DNA of 64,000 nucleotides from NCBI RefSeq assembly GCF_902167635.1, contig NZ_CABHMS010000008.1, positions 186,001 to 250,000 of the forward strand. The letters run 5' to 3'. A model generated the notes under the pieces. The model saw only the letters and a program-made list of their open reading frames with translations, was not told the origin of the DNA and made no database searches. The stretch comes from Chitinophaga vietnamensis. Lineage in GTDB: Bacteria > Bacteroidota > Bacteroidia > Chitinophagales > Chitinophagaceae. Made by a program: the position numbers and the translations under genes. Of the stretch, positions 37,324 through 46,044 are shown piece after piece; position 1 is the stretch's first letter; each line of letters opens with the position of its first letter.

Positions 37324-38529
37324 ATGAAAGACCAATTTGTAGTACCGGCAAGATTAAAAAGGACCAGCTTCGTGTTAATGGGCGTGGGCTTGCTGACGTT
37401 ATTGATCGGATTATTTGCATTCCAAGGAGAACACGCTACACGTTTCTGGGCCGGTCTGTTGCAAAATAGCAGCTTCTTTTTGCTGATTACATTGGCCAGC
37501 ACCTTCTTTATAGCTGCTACAACCCTGGCACATGGTGGTTGGCAAATTGCTTTCCGCCGCGTACCTGAAGCTATTTCCATGGCAGTGCCTGTACTGGCCG
37601 CCATCCTCTTTCTGGTGGTGATGATCATCGTTTTCGGAGGAAAAGATGAGATCTACCACTGGGTAAATGCACATCACGTGCATGAAGATCCCATCCTCAC
37701 CTGGAAATCAGCTTTCCTGAACAAAGGCTTCTTCACTATCGCTACCATCATCACCCTCGGCCTCTGGGTATTCTTTACCCTGAAGCTGCGTAAAATGTCT
37801 ATCGAAGAAGATGGATGGGACCTCAAACCTGAAACTGGTAAAAAACTCATTTGGAGAAATACAGTAGTTTGCGGTGGCTTCCTCGTAGTGTTCACCCTCA
37901 GCGTAGGCTCTACCACGCCATGGCTCTGGCTCATGAGCATCGATGCTCACTGGTTCTCTACCATGTATAGCTGGTACACTTTCGCGAGCACCTGGGTATC
38001 TGGTCTGTCCCTGATCGCACTGTTCGTGATCTACCTAAAAAAACAAGGCTACCTGCCTTATGTGAATGAAGAACACCTCCACGATCTGGGTAAATTCATG
38101 TTCGCCTTCAGTATCTTCTGGACTTACCTCTGGTTCTCCCAGTACATGCTGATCTGGTACGCCAACATGCCTGAAGAAACTGCCTACTTCCAGCCACGCG
38201 TATGGGGCGAGTGGAGACCGATCTTCTTCCTCAACCTCCTCATCAACTTTATCACACCGTTGCTGTTCCTGATGAAAAGGGATACAAAACGTAACTATAC
38301 TGCCGTTGTATTCATGGCTATCGTGATCATCGCCGGCCACTGGATGGATTTCTGGCAGATGGTATACCCCGGCACCGTGAAACACCTCGTGTTCCCATGG
38401 TTTGAACTGGGTATCGGTGCAGGATTCGTGGGACTGATCATCTTCCTGGTATCCAACCAGCTGACTAAAGCTGCACTGGTTCCGAAGAACCACCCTTACC
38501 TGAAAGAGAGTATCATTCACCACACCTGA
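37324..38529 (+). CDS. actF: Alternative complex III subunit F, quinol-binding membrane subunit
   Basis: A 401-residue integral membrane protein of the NrfD-like group with about ten spans, homologous to ActC but shorter. Markers are 'FAFQGEHATRFWAGLLQNSSFFLLITLASTFFIA' (positions 37417-37518), 'SLSVGSTTPW'-like segment reading TLSVGSTTPWLWLMS, and 'FWTYLWFSQYMLIWYANMPEE'-type residues at 38117-38179. It completes the six-subunit complex actABCDEF. The cytochrome oxidase genes start 63 bp later. Confidence 0.94.
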   Translation: MKDQFVVPARLKRTSFVLMGVGLLTLLIGLFAFQGEHATRFWAGLLQNSSFFLLITLASTFFIAATTLAHGGWQIAFRRVPEAISMAVPVLAAILFLVVMIIVFGGKDEIYHWVNAHHVHEDPILTWKSAFLNKGFFTIATIITLGLWVFFTLKLRKMSIEEDGWDLKPETGKKLIWRNTVVCGGFLVVFTLSVGSTTPWLWLMSIDAHWFSTMYSWYTFASTWVSGLSLIALFVIYLKKQGYLPYVNEEHLHDLGKFMFAFSIFWTYLWFSQYMLIWYANMPEETAYFQPRVWGEWRPIFFLNLLINFITPLLFLMKRDTKRNYTAVVFMAIVIIAGHWMDFWQMVYPGTVKHLVFPWFELGIGAGFVGLIIFLVSNQLTKAALVPKNHPYLKESIIHHT

Positions 38530-38592
38530 TCAGGTGAGAAAGGAGATTAGGCAAAAGAAAAGCATTAGATAACTTAATTATTTCATATAGCA

Positions 38593-39630
38593 ATGTCAGG
38601 ATTTTTAGCAGTCTTAGTTGTTGTTCTCATATTCATAGTCATCTTCCAGATTGCGAAGGCGAGCGAATATGTGTCCATATTGAAGGGAGAAAAGAAAGCG
38701 CGCCAGCAAAGTAACCGTATAAATGGTTTTCTGCTGATAGCATTCCTGGTGCTGGGGCTTATCGCAGTTTACTACTGTAACGATCTGCTGAAAGGCAAGA
38801 TCCTGGGCGATTCTGCATCCGTAGAGGGTGAAGGCGTAGATACCTTGATCTATGTAACCCTGGCGATTACGGGTGTTGTATTCGTTATTACTCAGGTCCT
38901 TTTATTCTACTTCGCATTCAAATATCAGGAGAAAGAAGGCCAGAAAGCATTTTACTTCCCGCATAACAACAAACTGGAAGTTATTTGGACTGTAATCCCT
39001 GCCATTGCGCTGACTGTACTGGTAGCCTTCGGTCTGAAACACTGGTTCCGCCTCACTTCCGAAGCGCCAAAAGATGCTGCGATCGTTGAGATCACCGGTA
39101 AACAATTCAACTGGCTGATCCGTTACCCGGGTAAAGACGGTCAACTCGGTCGCCGCGATTTCAAACTGATCGATCCTGCCGCTTCCAACGAGCTGGGTAT
39201 CGACTGGAACGACCCGCTGAGCAAAGACGATTATCAGGCTACTGAAGTACACCTGGTAGTAAACAAACCCGTAAAATTTGTGATCGGTTCCCGCGATGTG
39301 ATCCACGACGTTGGTTTACCTCAGTTCCGCATGAAAATGGATGCGGTGCCCGGTATCCCTACTACCCTGTGGTTCACACCCAGATTCACCACCAAACAGA
39401 TGAAGGAAAAAACCGGTAACCCGGATTTCACTTACGAAATTTCCTGCGATCAGATGTGTGGTTCCGGTCACTACTCTATGAGAGGAGTGATTGTTGTAGA
39501 AACACAGGCGGAATTTGACGCCTGGGTAGCTAAACAACCTACACAATACAGCCTGGCGCATCCTGCTGCTACACCTGCCGCTCCTGCTGCAGACAGCACA
39601 CAAAAAACGGTAGCAGCCAATATCAAGTAA
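38593..39630 (+). CDS. coxB: Cytochrome c oxidase subunit II
   Basis: A 345-residue CuA subunit. Besides the usual two membrane helices (about 85-115 and 130-152), two more hydrophobic segments are present near the N-terminus (about 3-25 and 45-65). The CuA ligands are visible as 'HDVGLPQFRMKMD' and 'CDQMCGSGHYSMRG' (C-x3-C-x3-H-x2-M). It ends in a short Ala/Pro tail and carries no fused cytochrome c, so it is not caa3-type. Its copper is likely delivered by the SCO protein at 44.4 kb. Confidence 0.96.
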   Translation: MSGFLAVLVVVLIFIVIFQIAKASEYVSILKGEKKARQQSNRINGFLLIAFLVLGLIAVYYCNDLLKGKILGDSASVEGEGVDTLIYVTLAITGVVFVITQVLLFYFAFKYQEKEGQKAFYFPHNNKLEVIWTVIPAIALTVLVAFGLKHWFRLTSEAPKDAAIVEITGKQFNWLIRYPGKDGQLGRRDFKLIDPAASNELGIDWNDPLSKDDYQATEVHLVVNKPVKFVIGSRDVIHDVGLPQFRMKMDAVPGIPTTLWFTPRFTTKQMKEKTGNPDFTYEISCDQMCGSGHYSMRGVIVVETQAEFDAWVAKQPTQYSLAHPAATPAAPAADSTQKTVAANIK

Positions 39631-39742
39631 GCTGTAATTTTGTGTTGTAGATTTTTTTGACGGAGTACATTTTAAATTAAAAAGATAAACTGACCAACGA
39701 CGATACTTCCCGGAAGTCAGTTAATAATAAATTGAACCGATT

Positions 39743-41557
39743 ATGAGTAACGAAGCAACATTGCACAGTCAACAGGAGGTAATGCACGGCGCGGGGGCGC
39801 ATGATCATCATGATCATGAGCACCATCATGACAGTTTCATTTCAAAGTATGTGTTCAGCATGGACCATAAAATGATCGCCAAACAATTCCTCATCACTGG
39901 TATTGTGTGGGCCATCATTGGTGCTTTCTTTTCTGTACTGTTTCGTTTGCAACTCGGCTATCCGGATGCTACTTTCCCTTGGCTGGAAAGCATCCTGGGC
40001 CACTGGGCCAAAGGCGGCCGTATCACTCCTGAAGCTTACTATGCGCTGGTAACCATGCACGGTACCATCCTGGTATTCTTCGTATTGACTGCCGGCTTGA
40101 GCGGAACCTTCTCTAACCTGCTCATTCCACTGCAGGTAGGCGCACGCGATATGGCTTCTCCTTTCATGAACTGCCTGAGCTATTGGTTCTTCTTCCTGGC
40201 CAGCCTCGTAATGATGGCATCTCTGTTCGTTCAAACAGGCCCCGCTTCCGGTGGTTGGACCATGTATCCGCCGCTGAGCGCACTGGGAGACGCTTCTATC
40301 GGTTCTAAAATTGGTGTGGATCTCTGGCTTACCAGCATGGCGCTGTTCGTTGTTTCACAGCTGCTCGGTGGTCTGAACTATATTTCTACTATCCTGAACA
40401 TGCGTACCAAAGGTATGAGCATGACTAAAATGCCGCTTACCATCTGGTCGTTCTTCTTCACCGCTGTTCTGGGTGTACTGTCTTTCCCTGTGCTGCTCTC
40501 AGGTTTCATCCTGCTGCTCATGGATCGTCACGCAGGTACCAGCTTTTACCTCTCTGATATCTTCATCGCTGGTAAAGCGCTGGCTAACGAAGGTGGTAGC
40601 GCTATCCTGTATCAACACTTATTCTGGTTCCTGGGTCACCCGGAAGTATATATCATCATCCTCCCTGCGATGGGTATGGTATCAGAAGTACTGGCTATCA
40701 GCTCCCGCAAGCCTATCTTCGGTTACCTCGCGATGATCGGTTCCCTGTTCGCCATCTGTATCCTGGCCTTCCTGGTTTGGGCGCACCACATGTTCGTAAC
40801 AGGTCTGAATCCTTTCCTGGGTGCCTTCTTCGTACTCCTCACCTTATTGATTGCAGTACCATCTGCCATCAAGGTATTCAACTGGATCACCACCATATGG
40901 AAAGGTAATATCCGCTTTACGCCGGCTTCCCTGTTCTCTATCGGTTTCGTGAGCACTTTCATCTCTGGTGGTCTGACCGGTATCTGGCTGGGTAACTCTT
41001 CTATCGATGTTCACCTGCACGATACTTACTTTGTAATTGCGCACTTCCACATTGTAATGGGTGTGTCTGCATTCTTTGGTATGTTTGCCGGTATCTATCA
41101 CTGGTTCCCTAAAATGTATGGCCGCTTCATGAACAATACCCTGGGCTATATCCACTTCTGGATCACGCTTGTGGGCGCGTACCTGATCTTCTGGCCTATG
41201 CACTACGAAGGTATGGCCGGTATGCCGAGAAGGTATTTCGATTACAGCAGCTGGGCTTCTTTCAACCAGTTCCAGCCGCTCAATGCATTCATCAGCTTTG
41301 TGGTGATCATTGTTTTCGCTACACAGCTCCTGTTCGTGTTCAACTTCTTCTATAGCATTTTCAAAGGAAGAAAACTGACCGTACAGAATCCTTGGGGTGC
41401 AACTTCCCTGGAATGGACTACGCCGATCCACGCTGGTCACGGCAACTGGCCTGGCGAAATTCCGGAAGTATACCGCTGGGCTTACGACTACAGCAAGGAT
41501 GGAAGAGATTTCATCCCGCAAACGGAGCCTATCGGTCCTAACGAATCAGAGCATTAA
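39743..41557 (+). CDS. coxA: Cytochrome c oxidase subunit I
   Basis: The catalytic heme-copper oxygen reductase subunit, 604 residues, twelve membrane spans. 'TMHGTILVFFVL' has the low-spin heme His, 'LGHPEVYIIILPAMGMVSE' has the CuB His cross-linked Tyr and the A1-type Glu, and 'DTYFVIAHFHIVMGVSAFF' has the high-spin heme ligands. The protein begins with an unusual His-rich extension (about residues 17-31, 'HDHHDHEHHHD'), which could bind copper; that is inference. It reduces O2 to water while pumping protons. Confidence 0.97.
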   Translation: MSNEATLHSQQEVMHGAGAHDHHDHEHHHDSFISKYVFSMDHKMIAKQFLITGIVWAIIGAFFSVLFRLQLGYPDATFPWLESILGHWAKGGRITPEAYYALVTMHGTILVFFVLTAGLSGTFSNLLIPLQVGARDMASPFMNCLSYWFFFLASLVMMASLFVQTGPASGGWTMYPPLSALGDASIGSKIGVDLWLTSMALFVVSQLLGGLNYISTILNMRTKGMSMTKMPLTIWSFFFTAVLGVLSFPVLLSGFILLLMDRHAGTSFYLSDIFIAGKALANEGGSAILYQHLFWFLGHPEVYIIILPAMGMVSEVLAISSRKPIFGYLAMIGSLFAICILAFLVWAHHMFVTGLNPFLGAFFVLLTLLIAVPSAIKVFNWITTIWKGNIRFTPASLFSIGFVSTFISGGLTGIWLGNSSIDVHLHDTYFVIAHFHIVMGVSAFFGMFAGIYHWFPKMYGRFMNNTLGYIHFWITLVGAYLIFWPMHYEGMAGMPRRYFDYSSWASFNQFQPLNAFISFVVIIVFATQLLFVFNFFYSIFKGRKLTVQNPWGATSLEWTTPIHAGHGNWPGEIPEVYRWAYDYSKDGRDFIPQTEPIGPNESEH

Positions 41558-41664
41558 TAAACAGGTTCCGGCGGGCAAAAATGCGCTTACCGGAATCTGC
41601 ATAACTGTGATGTTTGTAAATTTGTCCCGAATGATTAAAAATCCGGGATGTGGCTAGAAAAAAC

Positions 41665-42570
41665 ATGTTGCAAGAAAACTCCATAAAATTGTCGACATCT
41701 TATGCAGTAGCAAGCAAGGTGAAGGATTACTCTCAGCTGATGAAGTTTAACCTCACCTTCATGGTAGTGTTCTCCTGTGTAGTGGGCTATCTGCTGGTGC
41801 CGGGAGTGGAGTTTAACCTGGTAAAAGTTCTTTTATTATTTGCAGGTGGTTTGCTGGTTTCAGGATCAGCCAATACCATCAACCAGATATGGGAAAGGAA
41901 TACAGACAAGCTGATGGCCCGCACGGCGCCACGCCCCTTGCCTTCCGGCCGTATGTCTGAAGGAGAGGCGATCGCTGTAGCGGCAATCACCGGCGTAGCG
42001 GGTATCCTCGTAATGGGGTATTGCTTTAACTGGTTGAGCGCTATCCTGAGCCTGTTTTCACTGGTGATGTACGGCTTCGTATACACGCCCTGGAAAAAAT
42101 GGAATTCACTGGCAGTGCTGGTGGGTGCTATCCCGGGCGCGCTGCCCCCGCTTATCGGATGGGCAGCCGGCGCCAACAACCTCGCTGAAGGCGGCTGGTC
42201 TTTGTTCGCTATCCAGTTCCTCTGGCAGTTCCCACACTTCTGGGCAATCGCCTGGATTGGCTATAAAGACTATACCAGGGCTGGTTTCAAGCTGTTGCCT
42301 GCTAATGGTGAGCCCAACAAGTTCACTGCCATGCAGGCCGCTTTGTATACCTTATTGCTCATCCCTGCAGGTGTGGCGCCTTATCTGCTCAAGATCACCG
42401 GCGGTATCTCCGCTATCGTGGCCATTATCGCAGGTGTGTTCTTTTTCTGGCGCGCAGTAAACCTGTACAGAAAAAATGATGTGCCCGCAGCACGCAAGCT
42501 CATGTTCGGTTCTTATATCTACCTGACCGTAATGCAGCTGGTGCAACTGCTGGATAAAGTACGAGTATAA
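41665..42570 (+). CDS. cyoE: Protoheme IX farnesyltransferase (heme O synthase)
   Basis: A 301-residue integral membrane prenyltransferase that converts heme B to heme O for the oxidase. 'NTINQIWERNTDKLMARTAPRPLPSG' (positions 41875-41952) contains the Asp-rich substrate-binding motif and conserved Arg residues, and 'VYTPWKKWNSLAVLVGAIPGALPPLIGWAAG' (positions 42079-42171) is also characteristic. Prodigal-type callers may prefer the GTG at 41650; the ATG at 41665 gives a more usual length. Heme A synthase is not in the window. Confidence 0.95.
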   Translation: MLQENSIKLSTSYAVASKVKDYSQLMKFNLTFMVVFSCVVGYLLVPGVEFNLVKVLLLFAGGLLVSGSANTINQIWERNTDKLMARTAPRPLPSGRMSEGEAIAVAAITGVAGILVMGYCFNWLSAILSLFSLVMYGFVYTPWKKWNSLAVLVGAIPGALPPLIGWAAGANNLAEGGWSLFAIQFLWQFPHFWAIAWIGYKDYTRAGFKLLPANGEPNKFTAMQAALYTLLLIPAGVAPYLLKITGGISAIVAIIAGVFFFWRAVNLYRKNDVPAARKLMFGSYIYLTVMQLVQLLDKVRV

Positions 42571-42587
42571 ACGAAATTGGAGGAGTG

Positions 42588-43151
42588 ATGCAAACAATGA
42601 GCGTACAACGTAACAAAATACACCCGCACAAATATTCCCTGTGGATAGCAATGGGCAGCATTACCATGATGTTCATCGGGTTTACGAGTGCTTATGTTGT
42701 GAAGAGATCGCAAGCCAACTGGCTCGCCTTTGAATTGCCACATATCTTTTGGATATCCACTGCCGTGATCCTGCTCAGCAGCCTCACCATACACCTGGCC
42801 CTGAAGCAATTCAAGGAAAGGAATATGCAACGCTACAAACAGTTAATAACTGTTACGGCTATACTGGGCGTAATTTTCGCAGCCTGTCAGTGGACTGGCT
42901 TCATGCAGATGAAAGCCAACGGATTGCCCCTCAACGGGCCGGTATCCGCGTCCTTTATTTATGTGATCGTAGGCGTGCATATGTTGCACGTACTCGGCGG
43001 TGTGGTTGCTTTACTGGTGATGTTCGCCAGGGCTTACAGGACCCGCATCCGCACCTATAGCGCAGTACCTATCGAAGTAGCCGCTACCTACTGGCATTTC
43101 GTAGATATACTGTGGATTTACCTGTTAATTTTTTTAAGTATCGCCAGATAA
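42588..43151 (+). CDS. Heme-copper oxidase subunit III-like protein (first copy)
   Basis: A 187-residue protein of the cytochrome c oxidase subunit III family with five predicted spans, shorter than classical subunit III. 'SLWIAMGSITMMFIGFTSAYVVKRS' (positions 42636-42710) and 'VIVGVHMLHVLGGVVALL' are the recognisable parts, and it ends '...YWHFVDILWIYLLIFLSI'. A clear GGAGG Shine-Dalgarno at 42579-42583 precedes the ATG at 42588 by only four bases; the ATG at 42597 is an alternative. Two subunit III genes in a row is usual in Bacteroidota. Confidence 0.92.
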   Translation: MQTMSVQRNKIHPHKYSLWIAMGSITMMFIGFTSAYVVKRSQANWLAFELPHIFWISTAVILLSSLTIHLALKQFKERNMQRYKQLITVTAILGVIFAACQWTGFMQMKANGLPLNGPVSASFIYVIVGVHMLHVLGGVVALLVMFARAYRTRIRTYSAVPIEVAATYWHFVDILWIYLLIFLSIAR

Positions 43152-43178
43152 ACTTTGTAAAATCTTATAAAACAAACA

Positions 43179-43853
43179 ATGGATACAGCAGTTACAGCGA
43201 AGAAAAAATGGTGGGCCGGAGGATATTCTCCCTTTAATGTGAGCTATGGCAAGTTGATGATGTGGTACTTCCTGATGTCAGATGCGTTCACTTTCGGCGC
43301 GTTGTTGATAGCATATGGTACCATCCGGTTTTCCAGCACCTCCTGGCCTGATCCGAATGAAGTGTTCCGCTCTTTCCCTGGTATGGGCCACGCCAATATG
43401 CCACTGGTATTCGTGAGCTTGATGACCTTCATCCTCATCATGAGTTCTGTTACAATGGTACTGGCTGTACACGCCGGCCATATGAGAGATAAAAAAGCCG
43501 TAGCTAAATGGCTTACCTGGACCATCGTTGGCGGTATCGCCTTCCTCTCCTGCCAGGCCTGGGAATGGACACACCTGTTCCACGAAGGCGCATGGTGGGG
43601 CCGTAACCCTTTCCCTAACGTAGACGGCACCGTTGCTTCTACCAACTTCACTAACTTCTTCTTTACCATCACCGGTTTCCACGGCTTGCACGTAACTTCC
43701 GGCGTGGTACTTAATATCGTGATCCTCGCCAACGTACTGAAAGGTACTTATGAAGACAGAGGTCACTATGAAATGGTGGAAAAAGTAGGCCTTTACTGGC
43801 ACTTTGTAGACCTGGTTTGGGTATTCGTATTCACCTGCTTCTACCTGCTGTAA
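43179..43853 (+). CDS. coxC: Cytochrome c oxidase subunit III (second copy)
   Basis: A 224-residue subunit III with five predicted spans. 'SYGKLMMWYFLMSDAFTFGALLIAYGTIRF' (positions 43239-43328) is a family signature, as are 'TNFFFTITGFHGLHVTSGVV' and the final 'YWHFVDLVWVFVFTCFYLL'. It stabilises subunit I and is thought to guide O2 and protons. It lies 27 bp after the first subunit III gene, and both belong to the same transcript. Confidence 0.95.
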   Translation: MDTAVTAKKKWWAGGYSPFNVSYGKLMMWYFLMSDAFTFGALLIAYGTIRFSSTSWPDPNEVFRSFPGMGHANMPLVFVSLMTFILIMSSVTMVLAVHAGHMRDKKAVAKWLTWTIVGGIAFLSCQAWEWTHLFHEGAWWGRNPFPNVDGTVASTNFTNFFFTITGFHGLHVTSGVVLNIVILANVLKGTYEDRGHYEMVEKVGLYWHFVDLVWVFVFTCFYLL

Positions 43854-43927
43854 GCACCAGTGAAACCATACAAGGTTTGTTTTTATTTGGAATCTGATTT
43901 TTGGAATTTATTTAATTAAGATAAGTA

Positions 43928-44335
43928 ATGGAACATACACAAGCTGTAGGACACGAACAAGCACACGCTGATTCATCTACCAAAAGCATCTGGAGAACCT
44001 TCTGGATCCTGCTGTGTATCACAGTGGTGGAAGTTGGCCTCGCATTCCTGCACCTGGAAACAGGCGTACCTAACAGGTTGCTCCTCAACTCCATCTTCAT
44101 CGGCCTCACCGTCGTGAAAGCCTTCTATATCGTTTCTGAATTCATGCACCTCGGTCATGAAATCAAAAACCTCATCCTGACCATTCTGATACCTTTACTG
44201 CTGTTCGTTTGGTTCATCATCGCCTTCCTTTATGATGGCGTTTCCTGGAGAAACCTGAGGAAAGACCTCGCTCCCGGTACCAAAGTAGAAGCGCCTAAAG
44301 CTCCGGTGAAAGAAGAAGGACACGGACATTACTAG
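43928..44335 (+). CDS. Cytochrome c oxidase subunit IV family protein
   Basis: A 135-residue small membrane subunit with three helices, of the prokaryotic subunit IV (COX4_pro/CtaF) type: 'SIWRTFWILLCITVVEVGLAFLH', 'LNSIFIGLTVVKAFYIVSEFMHLGHEIK' (positions 44087-44170) and 'LTILIPLLLFVWFIIAFLYDG'. The N-terminal 15 residues contain three His. It follows subunit III by 74 bp. The next gene (SCO) begins in the same reading frame after a single stop codon, without an ATG between. Confidence 0.9.
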   Translation: MEHTQAVGHEQAHADSSTKSIWRTFWILLCITVVEVGLAFLHLETGVPNRLLLNSIFIGLTVVKAFYIVSEFMHLGHEIKNLILTILIPLLLFVWFIIAFLYDGVSWRNLRKDLAPGTKVEAPKAPVKEEGHGHY

Positions 44336-44392
44336 TATTTACAACGGCTAAATTTTACGATCATTTCCCGCAGGGCTATTATAGGAGTTTTA

Positions 44393-45082
44393 TTGGCGAT
44401 ATTGGTGCCGCTTACAGGTTATCTGATTGTAGATCACTATGGTAAAAATGCTGTGCCCATCCCCCGATACTTTATCCCCGAGAGGATCGATACAGTTGTA
44501 AGAGATGGTAAAACCAGCGTGGATACGGTGTTTCACACCATCAGCGACTTTGAAATGACCAACCAGCTTGGCAACAAAGTAAGCCTGAAAGACATGGAAG
44601 GAAAAGTATTACTCGTTGATTTCTTCTTCACTTCCTGCCCGAGCATCTGCCCTACACTCACCAAAAACCTGAGAACCATCCAGAGTGCCTATGTAAAGAA
44701 CGATACGTTACTACAGATACTCTCCTTCTCGGTTGATCCAGTCAGGGATTCGGTCGACAGGCTGCGTAAATACGCATATGAACACCAGGTGAATCCCGAC
44801 AACTGGTGGCTGCTCACCGGCGATAAGAAAGAAATCTACGACCTCGCCCGTCACCAGTTCTTTGTTTCCGTAACAGAAGGCGATGGCGGTCCGGATGATT
44901 TCGTTCACACCGAAAAACTTGTGCTGATCGATAAAGACAAACATATCCGGGGATACTACAACGGCCTTGACTCCAACGATATCAAAAGGGCAGCGACAGA
45001 CATCGCCATCCTTCACCTCGAGAAAGACAAGCACCGTCCGGGTTTCCTCAAGTTCCTGAAGAAACTGTTCTCGGGTAGCTGA
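44393..45082 (+). CDS. SCO family copper chaperone for the oxidase
   Basis: A 229-residue SCO1/SenC protein in its usual place behind the cox genes; it delivers copper to the CuA centre. 'FFFTSCPSICPTLTKN' has the CxxxC, and the distal His is in 'DDFVHTEKL'. The start is uncertain. The frame contains no ATG or GTG between the preceding stop (44333-44335) and the conserved region. TTG at 44393 has an AGGAG five bases upstream but would cut the membrane anchor to about 12 hydrophobic residues. Starting at the ATT at 44363 would give 'MSRRAIIGVLLAILVPLTGY', a full anchor. Confidence 0.9.
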   Translation: MAILVPLTGYLIVDHYGKNAVPIPRYFIPERIDTVVRDGKTSVDTVFHTISDFEMTNQLGNKVSLKDMEGKVLLVDFFFTSCPSICPTLTKNLRTIQSAYVKNDTLLQILSFSVDPVRDSVDRLRKYAYEHQVNPDNWWLLTGDKKEIYDLARHQFFVSVTEGDGGPDDFVHTEKLVLIDKDKHIRGYYNGLDSNDIKRAATDIAILHLEKDKHRPGFLKFLKKLFSGS

Positions 45083-45098
45083 TAAAAGTAATTGTTGT

Positions 45099-45145
45099 GA
45101 AAGGTGAATAAAGAAAGGGCGTTCACCTTTCTTTATTCACCTTTC
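45099..45145 (+). terminator. Perfect 20-bp inverted repeat after the cox-sco genes
   Basis: GAAAGGTGAATAAAGAAAGG (45099-45118) and its exact reverse complement (45126-45145) flank a 7-nt loop. GTATTTTTG follows, so it can terminate cox transcription. The same T-run also forms TATTTTTG (45147-45154), a perfect -7 box that ends seven bases before the DUF420 ATG. Confidence 0.7.
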
Positions 45146-45160
45146 GTATTTTTGTGCATC

Positions 45161-45733
45161 ATGGAATTGAAAAATAAAAACCTGAATCTTCCTATAACAA
45201 TCGTTTCTATCGCCATTCCGGTGGTGGTAGCATTGTTGTTCTTTTTACCGAAACCGGAAATGCATCCGGGTTTTGATATCAGGATATTGCCGCTTTTCCA
45301 TGCCATCCTCAATTCCGCTACTGCCGTACTGTTGCTGGCCAGCCTCTATTTTATCAAAAATGGCCATGTGAAAGCCCACAAGATCGCTAACCTCGTTGCA
45401 GTGACACTGTCGGTGCTCTTCCTTGTATCATATGTAACCTATCACGCGATGGCGCCTGAAACCCGCTTCGGTGATGTAGACCACAACGGCGTTGTAGATG
45501 CTGCCGAAAAAGCTTCTCTCGGCGGTATCCGTTACCTGTATCTCTTTCTGCTGCTGACCCATATTGTACTGGCTGGCGTTATCGTTCCGCTGGTGCTGTT
45601 CACCTTGTTGCGCGGCTTCCAGAACGATATCCCGCGCCACCGCAAGATCGCCCGCATCACCTGGCCCATCTGGTTTTATGTGGCCGTTACCGGCGTGATC
45701 GTTTATATTATGATCTCTCCCTATTACCATTGA
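45161..45733 (+). CDS. DUF420 membrane protein
   Basis: A 190-residue integral membrane protein with about five spans ('ITIVSIAIPVVVALLFFLPK', 'LFHAILNSATAVLLLASLYF', 'LFLLLTHIVLAGVIVPLVLF', 'PIWFYVAVTGVIVYIMI'). DUF420/YozB-type proteins recur beside heme-copper oxidase genes and may help assembly; the exact role is unknown. His in 'FHAI', 'YHAMAPETRFGD' and 'LTHIVL' could bind heme or copper. The start at 45161 is favoured over an upstream ATG at 45104, which would lie inside the hairpin. Confidence 0.88.
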   Translation: MELKNKNLNLPITIVSIAIPVVVALLFFLPKPEMHPGFDIRILPLFHAILNSATAVLLLASLYFIKNGHVKAHKIANLVAVTLSVLFLVSYVTYHAMAPETRFGDVDHNGVVDAAEKASLGGIRYLYLFLLLTHIVLAGVIVPLVLFTLLRGFQNDIPRHRKIARITWPIWFYVAVTGVIVYIMISPYYH

Positions 45734-45794
45734 TGTAGTTGGTAAGCATTTTTAAACAGGATGGCTTAATTTTGCAGGATCAAAAGATAGTGAT

Positions 45795-46010
45795 ATGAAG
45801 CAACTGAGCGCGTTATTACTGACTGGCTGTTTACTGGCCATGAGCCCATCGCTGATGGCACAATGTTCCCTGTGCACCAAAACGGCACAACAGCTCGGAG
45901 AAGGCCCCGCAAAAGGACTGAATAACGGTATCCTCATGCTGGCGCTTACCCCGCTGGTGATCATTGGCTTCCTCGCCTATCGCTGGTGGCGCAGTAATAA
46001 GGAAGCCTGA
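45795..46010 (+). CDS. Small periplasmic-facing CxxC membrane protein of the cox neighbourhood
   Basis: A 71-residue protein: signal peptide (MKQLSALLLTG...SLMAQ), immediately followed by 'CSLCTKTAQQLGEGPAKGLNNG', split here at positions 45861-45926, then one transmembrane helix ('ILMLALTPLVIIGFLAY') and a short basic tail. After signal cleavage the mature protein would expose CxxC at its very N-terminus. Small proteins of this layout are seen beside Bacteroidota cox clusters. A role in oxidase copper or thiol assembly is inference. It lies 61 bp after the DUF420 gene. Confidence 0.78.
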   Translation: MKQLSALLLTGCLLAMSPSLMAQCSLCTKTAQQLGEGPAKGLNNGILMLALTPLVIIGFLAYRWWRSNKEA

Positions 46011-46044
46011 CAGTTGGCATCGCTAACAACTTCCTTTTATAACT

